A stretch of DNA of 64,000 nucleotides from Tumebacillus sp. BK434 (lineage in GTDB: Bacteria > Bacillota > Bacilli > Tumebacillales > Tumebacillaceae). Made by a program: the position numbers and the translations under genes. Positions 33,636-43,612 of the stretch are shown here, piece after piece. Where the stretch lies: NCBI RefSeq assembly GCF_004340785.1, contig NZ_SLXS01000005.1:186001-250000 (forward strand), written 5' to 3'. Each line of letters opens with the position of its first letter. The first letter of the stretch is position 1. The notes under the pieces were generated by a model. It searched no databases and was not told the origin of the DNA. It saw only the letters and a program-made list of their open reading frames with translations.

Positions 33636-36600
33636 TCTGCGACCTCCTCATCCATCCCTTTTACCAAGCGAAGCAATTCTTCAAACGTGTTGGCAATCTC
33701 TTGCTTTAGAACTGCTGCTGAACGGAATTCACCTGGAGGCTTTACAAAGCCGATTGTTTGTTTAATCTTATCGATCGATTCATTCAATAACTTGTCGGCC
33801 GACTTTACGAAGATCTCCACTTCTCCCATTTCCCGAACAGGAAGCGAGGCTAAGGCATCCAACCGATCAAACACTGAGAGGTCTCGCTCCAAGCCTGCTG
33901 CCGTTTGCAGCCAGAATTCAAGTATAGAAATCTCTGTGAAAGATTCAGCCTGCTTTTGCAATGTCTCCATGCCGGTGACGGCCATGCCTTCACCTTCCGC
34001 TTTGGTAATGGCTTCGATCACATCGCGGCTGGTACCTGCCAAATCGGGTTGTTCGCCTGCAATCGCAACCATTTCCTTATGCCAGGCAAGCTTATGCCGG
34101 CTCTCCGCATCAATTGCAGGATGCAGTGTCGCATAAAGCGATTGATACATCGTATCCAACTTTTTGAATGCTTGGATCGAAGGGGATTTGTTGATACCAT
34201 GATGCAAAAAGCCTTTTTCACGAAGCGTATCCAACACGGCAATCACTTGGGTGACATCCAAAAACTTATAATTCAACTTGCCGCCTTTGTTACTGGCCGT
34301 ATGAACCGCCAGCAGATGAACGGCTTCTGCCTGAAGGTCCCGCAACGAGTTGTACAGGTCATTCCATTGTTGGGAGCGGTACTGAGAGGATTGAGGCATC
34401 GGCATAAATAGACTGTTGACCTGACCGACAAGGTCCGCACCCGCCGGAAATTCGCCGGACATTTTCGCTCCCAGCGCCAGCACTTCAACAGCACGCGAAA
34501 CCGGGTCGTACTTCTTTCCATCTGCAAGCTTTAATGTTTGGCACTGGCTCAGGACTTCGGCGCTCCACATCTCCAGATAACGGGATACATACCGCAGATA
34601 CTCCAGACCATTTGAGAATCTCCAATGCTTGTAATGTTCAAAATAGACAAGCCCCTGCAGAGCGAGCACAGTTTCACGCTCTTGTTCTTGCTGCATCGGC
34701 AGTCGGAGTTGTATCGTTCTCGAGCGCGTTTCCGTGGTTTGTCCGATAAACGAGATGCTTGTTTTCAGCCAGTGGGCAGCACGAACCCATGAGCCTTGCA
34801 GCATCGCACCGTCCCAGTCAATTCGGAAATTGATCATCGGATACAGCAAGTCGCGGAGATCTTGTGTAACACTTTGCGGAAGAGCCATGCCCTTCTCCCA
34901 ATCATTTAAAGCATCGATTCGCATTTGAACTTTTGGCGGAAGTTTTTCTTCATTCGTTGTTGTTGCAACTGAACCTGAAGGCTTCGCTTCGTTCTTCACC
35001 GCTTCCCCCGCGGGTTCGCCATCCAACGGCTTTACGGCAATTGAATCCTTCTCCGGCAAGGAGGCAGGCTCATCCGTAATCTTTTCGAACGGTTGTTTCC
35101 TGAGCACTGGCAATTGGAATGCTTCATGGATCACCGGATGCAGATCGATCAGCATCTCCGTGTCGCTCCACAATTCCAGCATGACTTCACGCCGATCCGC
35201 ATGCGTCCGGTCTTGCCGAACCAGTTCATTGATTACGCGAGGCACCAGACGCTTGCGTTCTCTTCCCCCCATCGTTGTCAACAGCGCCGGCGGCGGGAAG
35301 TTGCCTTGTTCGATGTGCTGACCGTAGTTTTTCAGCGTTTGTTTTAACACATCTTTGATCATCAGACGCGGATTGAACCGGCTTTTGTTGCTGTCCGGCA
35401 AACGCTCATACATCGTCCGAATGGCTACCTGGTTAAACGGATATAGTCCAATGCCGTTCACGGCGCCAAATGCGCCATGGCATTGTTCCGCCAATTTGCA
35501 TCCGCTGCATGCGGAGGGCATTTCCCGTACGCTTCCCTCTGCAATCTGCTCAGCATGCCAGGTTTTGATGGTCGATTCCGGGACACGCAAGGCGTTTAAG
35601 TAGCGAGAGACAAACTTTTCAATCTCCCGGGCGGAAATTAATTGTTCGTCCTCTAAGATGTCCAAGTCTACCCGAAACTCAATTCGGCGCTGTACCGTCG
35701 GCGGAAGCGTACCAAAATAACCAGTCGTACAGGCCATCGCCACGCGCAGGTTGCAGAGCAGACGGTCACCGTCGCCGCGGGGCTTAGTAAGCAAGGCATC
35801 GAGCAATTGGAAATCGATCCCCTGCAGGACAGCGAAATCCTCGATCAGCAATACCAGTTCGATCTCTAAACGCGCCAGTTCCTCCCGTACATCCTTCATC
35901 AGTTCCATCAGATCAGATCCGTTAAAACTGAGCATTTGAGCGATCGCATGATCCAAATTCTTGTTGATCCACTCAATCGCTTCATCTCTTGCAGCCTCAT
36001 CGTCCAAAAGAAAGGTGAAAATATCTTGTGCCGCTGCGCTGGCCTTCTCAATGTGCGAAGCCCGCATCGGCAAATCTTCCACCTTAAATGTCCGCCGTTC
36101 CTCGCGTCGTTCCGCATCTTGTGAATCACCGGCGATATGGTCGGTCAAGCGATCGATGATTCCTCCGTCTTCCAGAAAAATCAAACGAAAATGCGGGTCG
36201 CGAAAAAGAGCGGGCAGCTGTTCCGCAAAGTACTTCTCCATCGGCTTCAAATCTTGCATGCGGTGTTGCCCATTTTCGCTGATGGAAAAAGCGATGTGAT
36301 CGATCAACATCTCGCGTGCCTGTTTCATCGTGAAAGCAGCCGACGAATGTTTCAGCTTTTCGCGATATTGATCAAACTTTGGCCCCTCCATCCCCTGCAG
36401 GATCAACTCGATCACCCGCTTCAGACTGGAGCCTTTTGGCACTAACAGCACACGGCGTTGCGGCGTTTCGGGAACCTGCGCGTGCACCCAGCGAATCAGA
36501 TGCGACTTGCCTACACCCGATTCTCCTAAAATCGCAACAAATATATAATCCTCCTGCCCCAAAAACTCCTGCAGAAACTGGTTCTCTTCGAAAACAGTCC

Positions 36601-36760
36601 CGGTTCCCTGCTGCGTGGAAGTTGCCATCTGACGATACATTTTGACCGGGTGGTGCGTCGCGGAAAATAGATGGTCAAATACCTGCAGCGCATCGGTGTC
36701 CAAGATACGGTCCAGCATTTTTTGGTTCCAGCAGACCTTTCCTTTCATACTGAGAGCCAT
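33632..36760 (-). CDS. dpdH: DpdH, large P-loop ATPase
   Basis: A 1042-residue ATPase. Walker A is GESGVGKS near residue 85 and Walker B LVLLIEDF near 307. A cysteine cluster CSGCKLAEQC is followed by GLYPFNQVAIRTMYERLP. ATG 36760 lies 8 bases after GAGGGGG and 5 bases after the dpdG stop; the TTG at 36787 is less likely. DpdH is the ATPase of the Dpd restriction set. A second protein of the same build lies at 46205-49372 and shares the P-loop, the Cys cluster and the PFN motif. Confidence 0.82.
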   Translation of the reverse strand: MALSMKGKVCWNQKMLDRILDTDALQVFDHLFSATHHPVKMYRQMATSTQQGTGTVFEENQFLQEFLGQEDYIFVAILGESGVGKSHLIRWVHAQVPETPQRRVLLVPKGSSLKRVIELILQGMEGPKFDQYREKLKHSSAAFTMKQAREMLIDHIAFSISENGQHRMQDLKPMEKYFAEQLPALFRDPHFRLIFLEDGGIIDRLTDHIAGDSQDAERREERRTFKVEDLPMRASHIEKASAAAQDIFTFLLDDEAARDEAIEWINKNLDHAIAQMLSFNGSDLMELMKDVREELARLEIELVLLIEDFAVLQGIDFQLLDALLTKPRGDGDRLLCNLRVAMACTTGYFGTLPPTVQRRIEFRVDLDILEDEQLISAREIEKFVSRYLNALRVPESTIKTWHAEQIAEGSVREMPSACSGCKLAEQCHGAFGAVNGIGLYPFNQVAIRTMYERLPDSNKSRFNPRLMIKDVLKQTLKNYGQHIEQGNFPPPALLTTMGGRERKRLVPRVINELVRQDRTHADRREVMLELWSDTEMLIDLHPVIHEAFQLPVLRKQPFEKITDEPASLPEKDSIAVKPLDGEPAGEAVKNEAKPSGSVATTTNEEKLPPKVQMRIDALNDWEKGMALPQSVTQDLRDLLYPMINFRIDWDGAMLQGSWVRAAHWLKTSISFIGQTTETRSRTIQLRLPMQQEQERETVLALQGLVYFEHYKHWRFSNGLEYLRYVSRYLEMWSAEVLSQCQTLKLADGKKYDPVSRAVEVLALGAKMSGEFPAGADLVGQVNSLFMPMPQSSQYRSQQWNDLYNSLRDLQAEAVHLLAVHTASNKGGKLNYKFLDVTQVIAVLDTLREKGFLHHGINKSPSIQAFKKLDTMYQSLYATLHPAIDAESRHKLAWHKEMVAIAGEQPDLAGTSRDVIEAITKAEGEGMAVTGMETLQKQAESFTEISILEFWLQTAAGLERDLSVFDRLDALASLPVREMGEVEIFVKSADKLLNESIDKIKQTIGFVKPPGEFRSAAVLKQEIANTFEELLRLVKGMDEEVAE

Positions 36761-36765
36761 CGACC

Positions 36766-37674
36766 TTACCCCCTCTGGCCATGCCAAGTGATGTGAGTGA
36801 TGGAACGGTATCCGTTATCATCGGCCACCAACATGGCAGGAGCATCCGACTCGTGCATAAATTCAAGAACCCCTTCATCCTGCAGCCGATGCAATGTGAA
36901 GGAAGTGACAGAGGAAAGCCGCTTGTCGAGAAGAACGCCAACTTCGTAATCGCGCTCCAGTCGTTTGCGGAAGCTCCCCCCTTCAAATACCGGACTCAGT
37001 TCCGCCAAACGATTCATAAATTCTTGGATCGGCAACGTGTTCTGTTCCTGAAAAATGCGTGGCAAACAATACTCGATGTGCCGTGTCGGGTCTGGCATCA
37101 AGCGGGCCGTTCTGTTTAATTCAAAACCATACGTCCATGCCAATCCGCAGTAACAAATCCAGTCTTCAAATTGCCCGTAACGAGCATTGTTCGTGAGTAA
37201 AAGACGATCGTTTTTTAACTGCTTCAGCAACTCCGCCTCGCATTCATCCCAATTGCTAGGCGCATCGAGGACATCCTTCGTCAAATACCAGGCAAACAGC
37301 ATGGCAATATCGTGATTTTTGTCGTTTTCGTTTGAGAAAATCAAGTCGGTCAACGCCAATGGAAACAGCTGGTCTCCCGTTTGGGGATTGCGCAGGTCTA
37401 CTTCCAAAGTTGGCGACAAGACCATATCATCCCCCTCGGTTTGGGCAACACCAAGCGTTTCCAATTCATTTAGGACATGCTTCACCATTTCCGCCGGTTC
37501 TTCTTCCTCTTCCGTCCGCACCTTTTCCTTGGGTGAATAAGCGGCCAGAGACTTTGGGGACAGCAACTGCTCCATGACAGAACGAGGGAGCCGCTGCCCC
37601 GGCGTATGCAGCAAAAGTCGATACGCCGCGGTGATTCGGCTTGGACTCGCGTAGATTTGGGTAAGTAAGCTCAT
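36766..37674 (-). CDS. dpdG: DpdG-like protein
   Basis: A 302-residue soluble protein without enzyme motifs. It has an acidic linker (TEEEEEPAEMVK, about residue 55) and a winged-helix-like C-terminus (SFTLHRLQDEGVLEFMHESD). DpdG always precedes the DpdH ATPase in Dpd islands. Start codon and dpdF stop overlap (37671-37674). The gene at 49376-50101 has a similar build and also precedes a DpdH-like ATPase. Confidence 0.7.
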   Translation of the reverse strand: MSLLTQIYASPSRITAAYRLLLHTPGQRLPRSVMEQLLSPKSLAAYSPKEKVRTEEEEEPAEMVKHVLNELETLGVAQTEGDDMVLSPTLEVDLRNPQTGDQLFPLALTDLIFSNENDKNHDIAMLFAWYLTKDVLDAPSNWDECEAELLKQLKNDRLLLTNNARYGQFEDWICYCGLAWTYGFELNRTARLMPDPTRHIEYCLPRIFQEQNTLPIQEFMNRLAELSPVFEGGSFRKRLERDYEVGVLLDKRLSSVTSFTLHRLQDEGVLEFMHESDAPAMLVADDNGYRSITHITWHGQRG

Positions 37675-40139
37675 AGACGAACCTCCGTTAGAAAAGCTTC
37701 CAATTCATAGGATCTCAGCATCGTGATATCGCGATATGTGCGGTTCGGATGCTGCGGATCAGGCAAATGTTTAGGCAGCAGGAACACGCAAATGCTGCAT
37801 TGCAGGTCACCTTGAAGAGCAAATTGTATTTGCGGATGAAACGCTTGCGGATCGGACGGATGAACCAATACTGTAGGAACTTCTGGCCAATCGCTGCGTC
37901 GCGGCGTCCGCGACAGTTCAGACGAAAAGACCGGTTTCTTGCTCGCAAATGTCTGGCTGCTCAATTCCGTTACAAAGTCAGCGTCGCCAACAAAATGACG
38001 AATCCCCTGGTCGGCAAACCAACGCATTAGTTTCCAAAAATTCCGGTGCTCCCGATCATAAAAGATGACCAGTCTGCCGTTCTCCCCAACCAAGTTGGTC
38101 ATCAAATAGGAGTCTTGTGTTTGCTCCGGTGTATCCCACCGGACCAGTTGCGAACTCGGCGCAAGGCCTGAAACCTCCGCTCCCGTTTTTCGACAATGGG
38201 CGCAACCGCCGCAAACAGGCGTCACCCGAACCCCCCGATCAGAGATGGTATACAGGTCCTGCAAGGAAGCGGACACACAGCGCCTGTCGCGCAAAACTTC
38301 AAGCATGAGATGATAATTGCGCTTGTCCGAACGAATACTCTCCTCACGGTACTTCCCTACATGCGCTTCCCAATACCGTGCGATGCGATGATCTGCATCG
38401 AGGATTCGGATCAGACTGCTGTTTTTACGCGGCGTTGCCTCCCAGTCAAACTCGATCAATCTTGCGCGAGCCATTAAGGTCAGGGTTCGAACATTCCAAG
38501 CCTGGTTGCGCATGTTGTTCATGTCGAGATCCTTCCCTTTGTTGCCGGGGTTAACATCGGTGGAAACATGGTAGGTGCGGGGCGCTCCGGGAATTTCCTG
38601 TTTGCTGCGAAACATCTGCGTCCACCGTTCCAATCCGCGCTTGACACCGATCAACTTCTTGGAATTCATTCTCTTGGCTATCTGCAGATCTTGTGAAGTG
38701 TAGAGCATCAGGGATAAGGAGGCCCTGCCGTCCCGTCCCCCCCGCCCGACTTCCTGGTAGAAACGATCAAGGCTTTCCGGGACACAAGCATGGACTACTG
38801 CCCGAATATCTGTTTTATCGACACCAAGCCCAAATGCGGATGTGGCAACGATAACATCGAGTTCATCCTCTCGCCATTGCTCAAGAAGGTGCTCCCGCTG
38901 CTCAGATTTGGTGTTTCCGGTGAAGGAGGACAAGCGGGAGTAACCCATTTCCCGCAACGTTCTTGCCCAGTATTCCGCGTCCTCTACTTTCGTTGTATAT
39001 AGAATCAAGGGTCTCGGCAAATGATTGATCGCCTCAATCAGCCGCTCCTGCTTGATCACATCGTCTGCACAACAGCTGTTCCAAAAGGAAGGCTCCGACC
39101 GAAGTCGCACCGATGCCAGTTGATGCAGCGGTTCAGGCGAAGCGAAAAGCGTTTCTAACGTGTACAGACAGGACTCCGTAACGGTTGCGGACAATAGCAC
39201 GGTCGTGATCGCAGGGCATACCCGCATCAGACCGCGCCGCCACCCGGCCAGTTCTTGGAAAGAGGAGCGGAATTCATCTCCCCAAGCATCCACGATGTGC
39301 GCCTCGTCGATCACAATACGCTTAATCGATCCAGACTCCGCCGCCTGATGAAGACTCGATTGAAGAGAATTGAGCAAACTTTCAGGTGATGTAAACAGAA
39401 TCCGCTGTGTGCCCAATTCAATCCGCTCACGAATCGCCCGGTTGACGGCCTCACGCCCGCTTCCTTGAAAATAAGCGGCTGGGTGACCGATAAACTCTTC
39501 AATCCGACTCCCTTGATCAATCGTCAATGCGACCGTCGGAACCACAACGACGGTCAACTCTTCCGATTCCTGATCGAGCAGTGCGGGCATGTGCGCCAAC
39601 AGGCTTTTTCCCTCACTCGTTGGCAGGTTTACCAGTAGCGAACTCCCGGGAGGCATCGTCAATACGGAGCGCATGGCATCCCTTTGGGCTGTTGAACGGT
39701 ACCTATGAAGATTCATCCTCCGGAGAAACGGATCTCCTCCTACACTTTGCTCTTTTCGCTTGCTTGTCGTTTGAAACAAAGGTGTATCCGGCGGGTTAAG
39801 CTGAGACCCCCGGAGCCAGTCCGGCCGCCAAGGATTCGCTTTTATTACATAACCGTCTTCAAGTTCATTGACGAGTTCCATCCCCGCTGCTTTCCATTGT
39901 TCCAAATTCGGCCATCCGAGCTGTTTCGGCACTTTCAGCATTTGGGGATGCCCTTGTTTCTCCGATTCAAAGCGCAAAGCAGACCTGACCAGGGCGGTCA
40001 GATCAAGCGGAGCAGGGCGACGATGACTTTTCCTAGCCAGAATCAATCGTCTCAAAAATAGCGATTCCACGGCACGATGATCCAATACGGATACCGATTG
40101 ACTCCAAACCGCGTTTTGAAGCACGTGCAACTCATCCAC
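37671..40139 (-). CDS. dpdF: DpdF, RecQ-like DEAH helicase
   Basis: An 822-residue SF2 helicase of RecQ type. Motif I variant LPTSEGKSLL near residue 180, DEAH in IVIDEAHIVDAWGDEFR, LLSATVTE, and the RecQ motif VGRGGRDGR near 475. Past the helicase core, CGGCAHCRKTG forms a short zinc site. It overlaps dpdE by 8 bases and dpdG by 4. DpdF is one of three helicase-like proteins of the restriction part. Confidence 0.87.
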   Translation of the reverse strand: MDELHVLQNAVWSQSVSVLDHRAVESLFLRRLILARKSHRRPAPLDLTALVRSALRFESEKQGHPQMLKVPKQLGWPNLEQWKAAGMELVNELEDGYVIKANPWRPDWLRGSQLNPPDTPLFQTTSKRKEQSVGGDPFLRRMNLHRYRSTAQRDAMRSVLTMPPGSSLLVNLPTSEGKSLLAHMPALLDQESEELTVVVVPTVALTIDQGSRIEEFIGHPAAYFQGSGREAVNRAIRERIELGTQRILFTSPESLLNSLQSSLHQAAESGSIKRIVIDEAHIVDAWGDEFRSSFQELAGWRRGLMRVCPAITTVLLSATVTESCLYTLETLFASPEPLHQLASVRLRSEPSFWNSCCADDVIKQERLIEAINHLPRPLILYTTKVEDAEYWARTLREMGYSRLSSFTGNTKSEQREHLLEQWREDELDVIVATSAFGLGVDKTDIRAVVHACVPESLDRFYQEVGRGGRDGRASLSLMLYTSQDLQIAKRMNSKKLIGVKRGLERWTQMFRSKQEIPGAPRTYHVSTDVNPGNKGKDLDMNNMRNQAWNVRTLTLMARARLIEFDWEATPRKNSSLIRILDADHRIARYWEAHVGKYREESIRSDKRNYHLMLEVLRDRRCVSASLQDLYTISDRGVRVTPVCGGCAHCRKTGAEVSGLAPSSQLVRWDTPEQTQDSYLMTNLVGENGRLVIFYDREHRNFWKLMRWFADQGIRHFVGDADFVTELSSQTFASKKPVFSSELSRTPRRSDWPEVPTVLVHPSDPQAFHPQIQFALQGDLQCSICVFLLPKHLPDPQHPNRTYRDITMLRSYELEAFLTEVRL

Positions 40140-43100
40140 GAGCGGTCACCCGATCCTTTTTCAATATTCGGCCTGACAAGACAAAGAATCCGACAGAATC
40201 CAACCGGAATCGAGGGTTGAGTATCCCTCGAATCAAAGTTTCCTGAATCTCCTGTTCCTGTTCTAAATCCGGCAGGTCCCCGTACGAAATGTCCGGGTTG
40301 AGTTCCATGACTCTGGAACGTGCAGCCAAGTTTCTTCTGAACATTTCCAAATCAGCAGTCGCCCGCCGGGCCGTCTCTTGGCAAAAACTCTGCATGGTAT
40401 CGCTCATTCTCAAATGCCGTTCCGCCTGGTCGCGCGTGTGATAGCAGGTTGCCGGCCAATATTCGCTCGAAATAATTTGTTCGACAACCTCAAGCCGATC
40501 TTTGATGATGTTTGTGTCTTTCCCGCCGTATTCCCGCTCTTGGAAAGGCTTTTGCAGGTGCTCTAAGAGTTGCGGATCCTCAACAGGTCTCCCGTCCAGA
40601 TCTAAGAAGATTTTCTCTAAACGCGGCGGGAAAAAGCGATCCATTTTTCTTTGCAAAGCTTTGGAGCTGTAAGGGATCGCACGCTTCTGATACACGTGCT
40701 CCGCTTCTGCAATCTCGCCTTCCACCAGAAATTCAAAACAGAAACCAGCCCATTCACTGCCTTCACGCGTATCCCAGCCCGGTACCTGCCGCCAGATCGC
40801 AAATGCCCGTCCACGGTCATCCCAGTCCAAATAGGCGGCAAGCTGCTCCAAAAAAGGATGTCCAATGCGCAAGAGCGAACCGCTTCCGCTCGCGGCCAGT
40901 TTGCGCCGAAATGTCATCGTCTCACTTGATGTGAGATGCAGTGGTGACAAATATCTGGCCGGAACTAATGTCTTATTGCGTTTGGCCTGATAGCGGAACA
41001 TATCCCCTTTGGCACCTTGTGAAATTCGGGAAAAATCCAGTGTATCTACCACCCAAGAGTTAATCCCGTCTTCGATTGTTTCTTCGGTCGCCTCGTGTTC
41101 GAAAAGGGACTTGAAGAAATCGGATGCTTGTTGTTCGCGCGCGTCAATTCCATCCAACGCATACTGCTCCGATAATTTCAGCTGTTCCTCTACGATCTCG
41201 CCCGCCAACGTATCGAGCACGCGATGGAGCCCTGCTACTCCGGACAGATAGGCGGCTTTGTGCAACGCCGGCAGCTTTTCATCCACAAAAAACTGCAAAG
41301 AGGCAACAGATGTTTGGAAGATCTTGAGCCCTTTTTGAAGAACCTCATACCATCCGTAGGAAAACGAGTGAGCGTGATCCGGTCCAACAAATACATAAGA
41401 CCGGAACGGCTTCGTCCTTCCGATGCGGTCCAAACGCCCGATTCGCTGCTCGAGCCGGTTCGGGGAGAACGGGACATCAAAGTGAATCAAAACGTCTGCA
41501 AATTGCAAATTGCGCCCTGCTTCAATCGAACGGTCGCATACCATGATGAGGCATTCCGCATCTTCCTGAAAAGCTGCGATGTTTTTCTCCAGCAAGTCAC
41601 GTGACACCCCCCCGTGACAGCCTGTGACCGCGTGTGCCCCCATCAGCTTTTGCAGGTATTCCAGGATCTCGCGGCATACGCTGGGAAACTGTGAGAAAAT
41701 CACAATTTTCTTGCCCTCTTTAGATGTGGGCGTCTGTTTGAGCAATTGATTCAAGCGAAATAGCAAAACTTCCAACCGCTCATCTTCGGACGGCTGATCC
41801 AGCGCATCGATCATGTTTTTGAGGAGCAATTCTTCTTCGGGGAAGGAGGGGGCGCTGACCAAAGCTTCACCCCCCGCAGTTCCGAGGTCTGTTTGCAGTT
41901 GGGCAGACGCTTTGCCCGTCAATCGGGCTTGCAGCACCTCTTTTAACAATCGCCAGCTGCTGCCATATGTCTCAACCATCGCCAAATAGACTTGCATCAG
42001 ATCGGTGGTCTTTACGTCCGGGTCCTCCCAATTGTGCCGCTCGCTCGCCCAAGCAGATTCTCTCCAGTCCTCAAGCAGGTCGGCGACATTTTCGATCCGG
42101 ACATCCATATCAAACTCTATATCTGTTTTCGAATTCGCTCTGCCGTAAGGAAACAGATCGTCGAGAACTTCTCTTCGATTTCGCAATAAGCGCCGATGCA
42201 GGCGATACGTGTTCGAGAGATGCACTCTGATCTGTTGAATCAATTCTCGAATTCGATCCGTATCTGTTGGTTCCTCCAATAAACAGCTTTCCAATTTATC
42301 CGCCAGTTCTTTTAAGATGGAATCTTCGGGAAACATTGCCTGCAATCTGGGCAATGCACGCTGAAGGACAACCGGCGGCTTGTCTTCCCGGAAGGACAGC
42401 AGGAATCGCCCTACTTCTTGCCGCTTCTCCAAACGCAATTTAAACGAATCCATGTCGTTCAAACTGTATGTCTCCGGATCGAGTAGGTGCAGCATCGCCA
42501 AAAACTCTTTCTCATTGTTGAGTACCGGTGTGGCAGACAAGAGCAGCAGCCCTGCCGTAGCCTGTGAGATTTCACGAAGCGTTTCAAACTCGGAACGCTC
42601 TTGTTCAACGTTTGAGTTTAACTTGGCAGCCAGCAGATGCGCCTCATCCACCATTACCATGCCAAAAGAAGGGGGCGAGTTCTCAAACGCCAGATGGAGC
42701 CGTTCCTGTTCGACCCAAGCCACCCGATCCTCGTAATCAGCGAAACCGAATTTGGTATCCATCTCATGCTGCCATTGGTCCAACAGAAAGCCTGGCACAA
42801 CCAGTAGGACTTTATCGTGCTGAGTGTCCAGTAGATATTGGCGCAAAATTATGCCCGCTTCTATCGTCTTCCCGAGCCCAACTTCATCGGCCAGCAAATA
42901 TCTTTGAATCGGGTCTTCCAAGACGCGTCGAACCACTTCTACCTGGTGGGGAAGCAGTTCGATGTTGGAAGATACTAAACCTGTCATCCCGCGTGCGGCT
43001 GCACGCTGATCCAACAGCGTGTTATAGAATCTGGAGCGATGTATATGGAAAAAGGCAGTCTCCTGCCCTTTTTCTACCAATACCTCTGTCGGGTCTTCAA

Positions 43101-43434
43101 GAGGGGCGTAACAACGGACATGCAAATGGCGCTCCGCTACATAACACGAGTTTTTGTCCGGAAAATCAACCTCGTACTCTCCGTCGACATACCCTTTGAC
43201 ACGCCCAGTCACCCAGCGATTCTCGCCCTCAAGAAAGATATAACATTTGGTTTGCATTTCGATATACGTTCTCGAAATATCGGAACCAAACACGACCTGC
43301 TGTTCCTGCTGTGCGATGGAATGAAAAAATTCTACAATGACTTCATGATGATCCAAGACACGCACGATCTTGCCGATGCCAAGTTGAGAATGCTTAACTT
43401 TGACAAAGGAACCTACACGTACACCATTCCCCAT
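40132..43434 (-). CDS. dpdE: DpdE, SNF2/RapA-like ATPase
   Basis: An 1100-residue SNF2-family translocase, first gene of the operon. An N-terminal SH3-like part (VRVGSFVKVKHSQLGIGKI) precedes LLPHQVEVVRRVL, motif I DEVGLGKTIEAG near residue 205, DEAH in MVDEAHLLAAK, SATPVLNNEKEF, and C-lobe RIGRLDRIGR. ATG 43434 is chosen because GAGGGTGA precedes it at a proper distance. A TATAAT (43485-43490, minus strand) upstream may be the operon promoter. A DpdE ATPase of this type is constant in Dpd islands. Confidence 0.88.
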   Translation of the reverse strand: MGNGVRVGSFVKVKHSQLGIGKIVRVLDHHEVIVEFFHSIAQQEQQVVFGSDISRTYIEMQTKCYIFLEGENRWVTGRVKGYVDGEYEVDFPDKNSCYVAERHLHVRCYAPLEDPTEVLVEKGQETAFFHIHRSRFYNTLLDQRAAARGMTGLVSSNIELLPHQVEVVRRVLEDPIQRYLLADEVGLGKTIEAGIILRQYLLDTQHDKVLLVVPGFLLDQWQHEMDTKFGFADYEDRVAWVEQERLHLAFENSPPSFGMVMVDEAHLLAAKLNSNVEQERSEFETLREISQATAGLLLLSATPVLNNEKEFLAMLHLLDPETYSLNDMDSFKLRLEKRQEVGRFLLSFREDKPPVVLQRALPRLQAMFPEDSILKELADKLESCLLEEPTDTDRIRELIQQIRVHLSNTYRLHRRLLRNRREVLDDLFPYGRANSKTDIEFDMDVRIENVADLLEDWRESAWASERHNWEDPDVKTTDLMQVYLAMVETYGSSWRLLKEVLQARLTGKASAQLQTDLGTAGGEALVSAPSFPEEELLLKNMIDALDQPSEDERLEVLLFRLNQLLKQTPTSKEGKKIVIFSQFPSVCREILEYLQKLMGAHAVTGCHGGVSRDLLEKNIAAFQEDAECLIMVCDRSIEAGRNLQFADVLIHFDVPFSPNRLEQRIGRLDRIGRTKPFRSYVFVGPDHAHSFSYGWYEVLQKGLKIFQTSVASLQFFVDEKLPALHKAAYLSGVAGLHRVLDTLAGEIVEEQLKLSEQYALDGIDAREQQASDFFKSLFEHEATEETIEDGINSWVVDTLDFSRISQGAKGDMFRYQAKRNKTLVPARYLSPLHLTSSETMTFRRKLAASGSGSLLRIGHPFLEQLAAYLDWDDRGRAFAIWRQVPGWDTREGSEWAGFCFEFLVEGEIAEAEHVYQKRAIPYSSKALQRKMDRFFPPRLEKIFLDLDGRPVEDPQLLEHLQKPFQEREYGGKDTNIIKDRLEVVEQIISSEYWPATCYHTRDQAERHLRMSDTMQSFCQETARRATADLEMFRRNLAARSRVMELNPDISYGDLPDLEQEQEIQETLIRGILNPRFRLDSVGFFVLSGRILKKDRVTARG

Positions 43435-43484
43435 TGCATGTTCACCCTCATTTCCCGGTATCAATCGCGACATTCATGCAATAC

Positions 43485-43490
43485 ATTATA
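43485..43490 (-). promoter_or_regulatory. Possible -10 box of the dpd operon
   Basis: TATAAT on the minus strand, 51 bases before the dpdE ATG. No convincing -35 at 16-18 bp is present, so an activator may be needed. The 43491-43612 interval holds no other feature I can name. Confidence 0.4.
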
Positions 43491-43612
43491 CTACAAAACA
43501 ACTTGATTTCGTTGATATAGTAGGTATGTTAAATAGGTGAAAATTATTAGTTTTAGAGAAAGAATCCTACCTCAAGAGAAGGATTCTCCCAATTTCATTC
43601 AGTTCGGATTGT

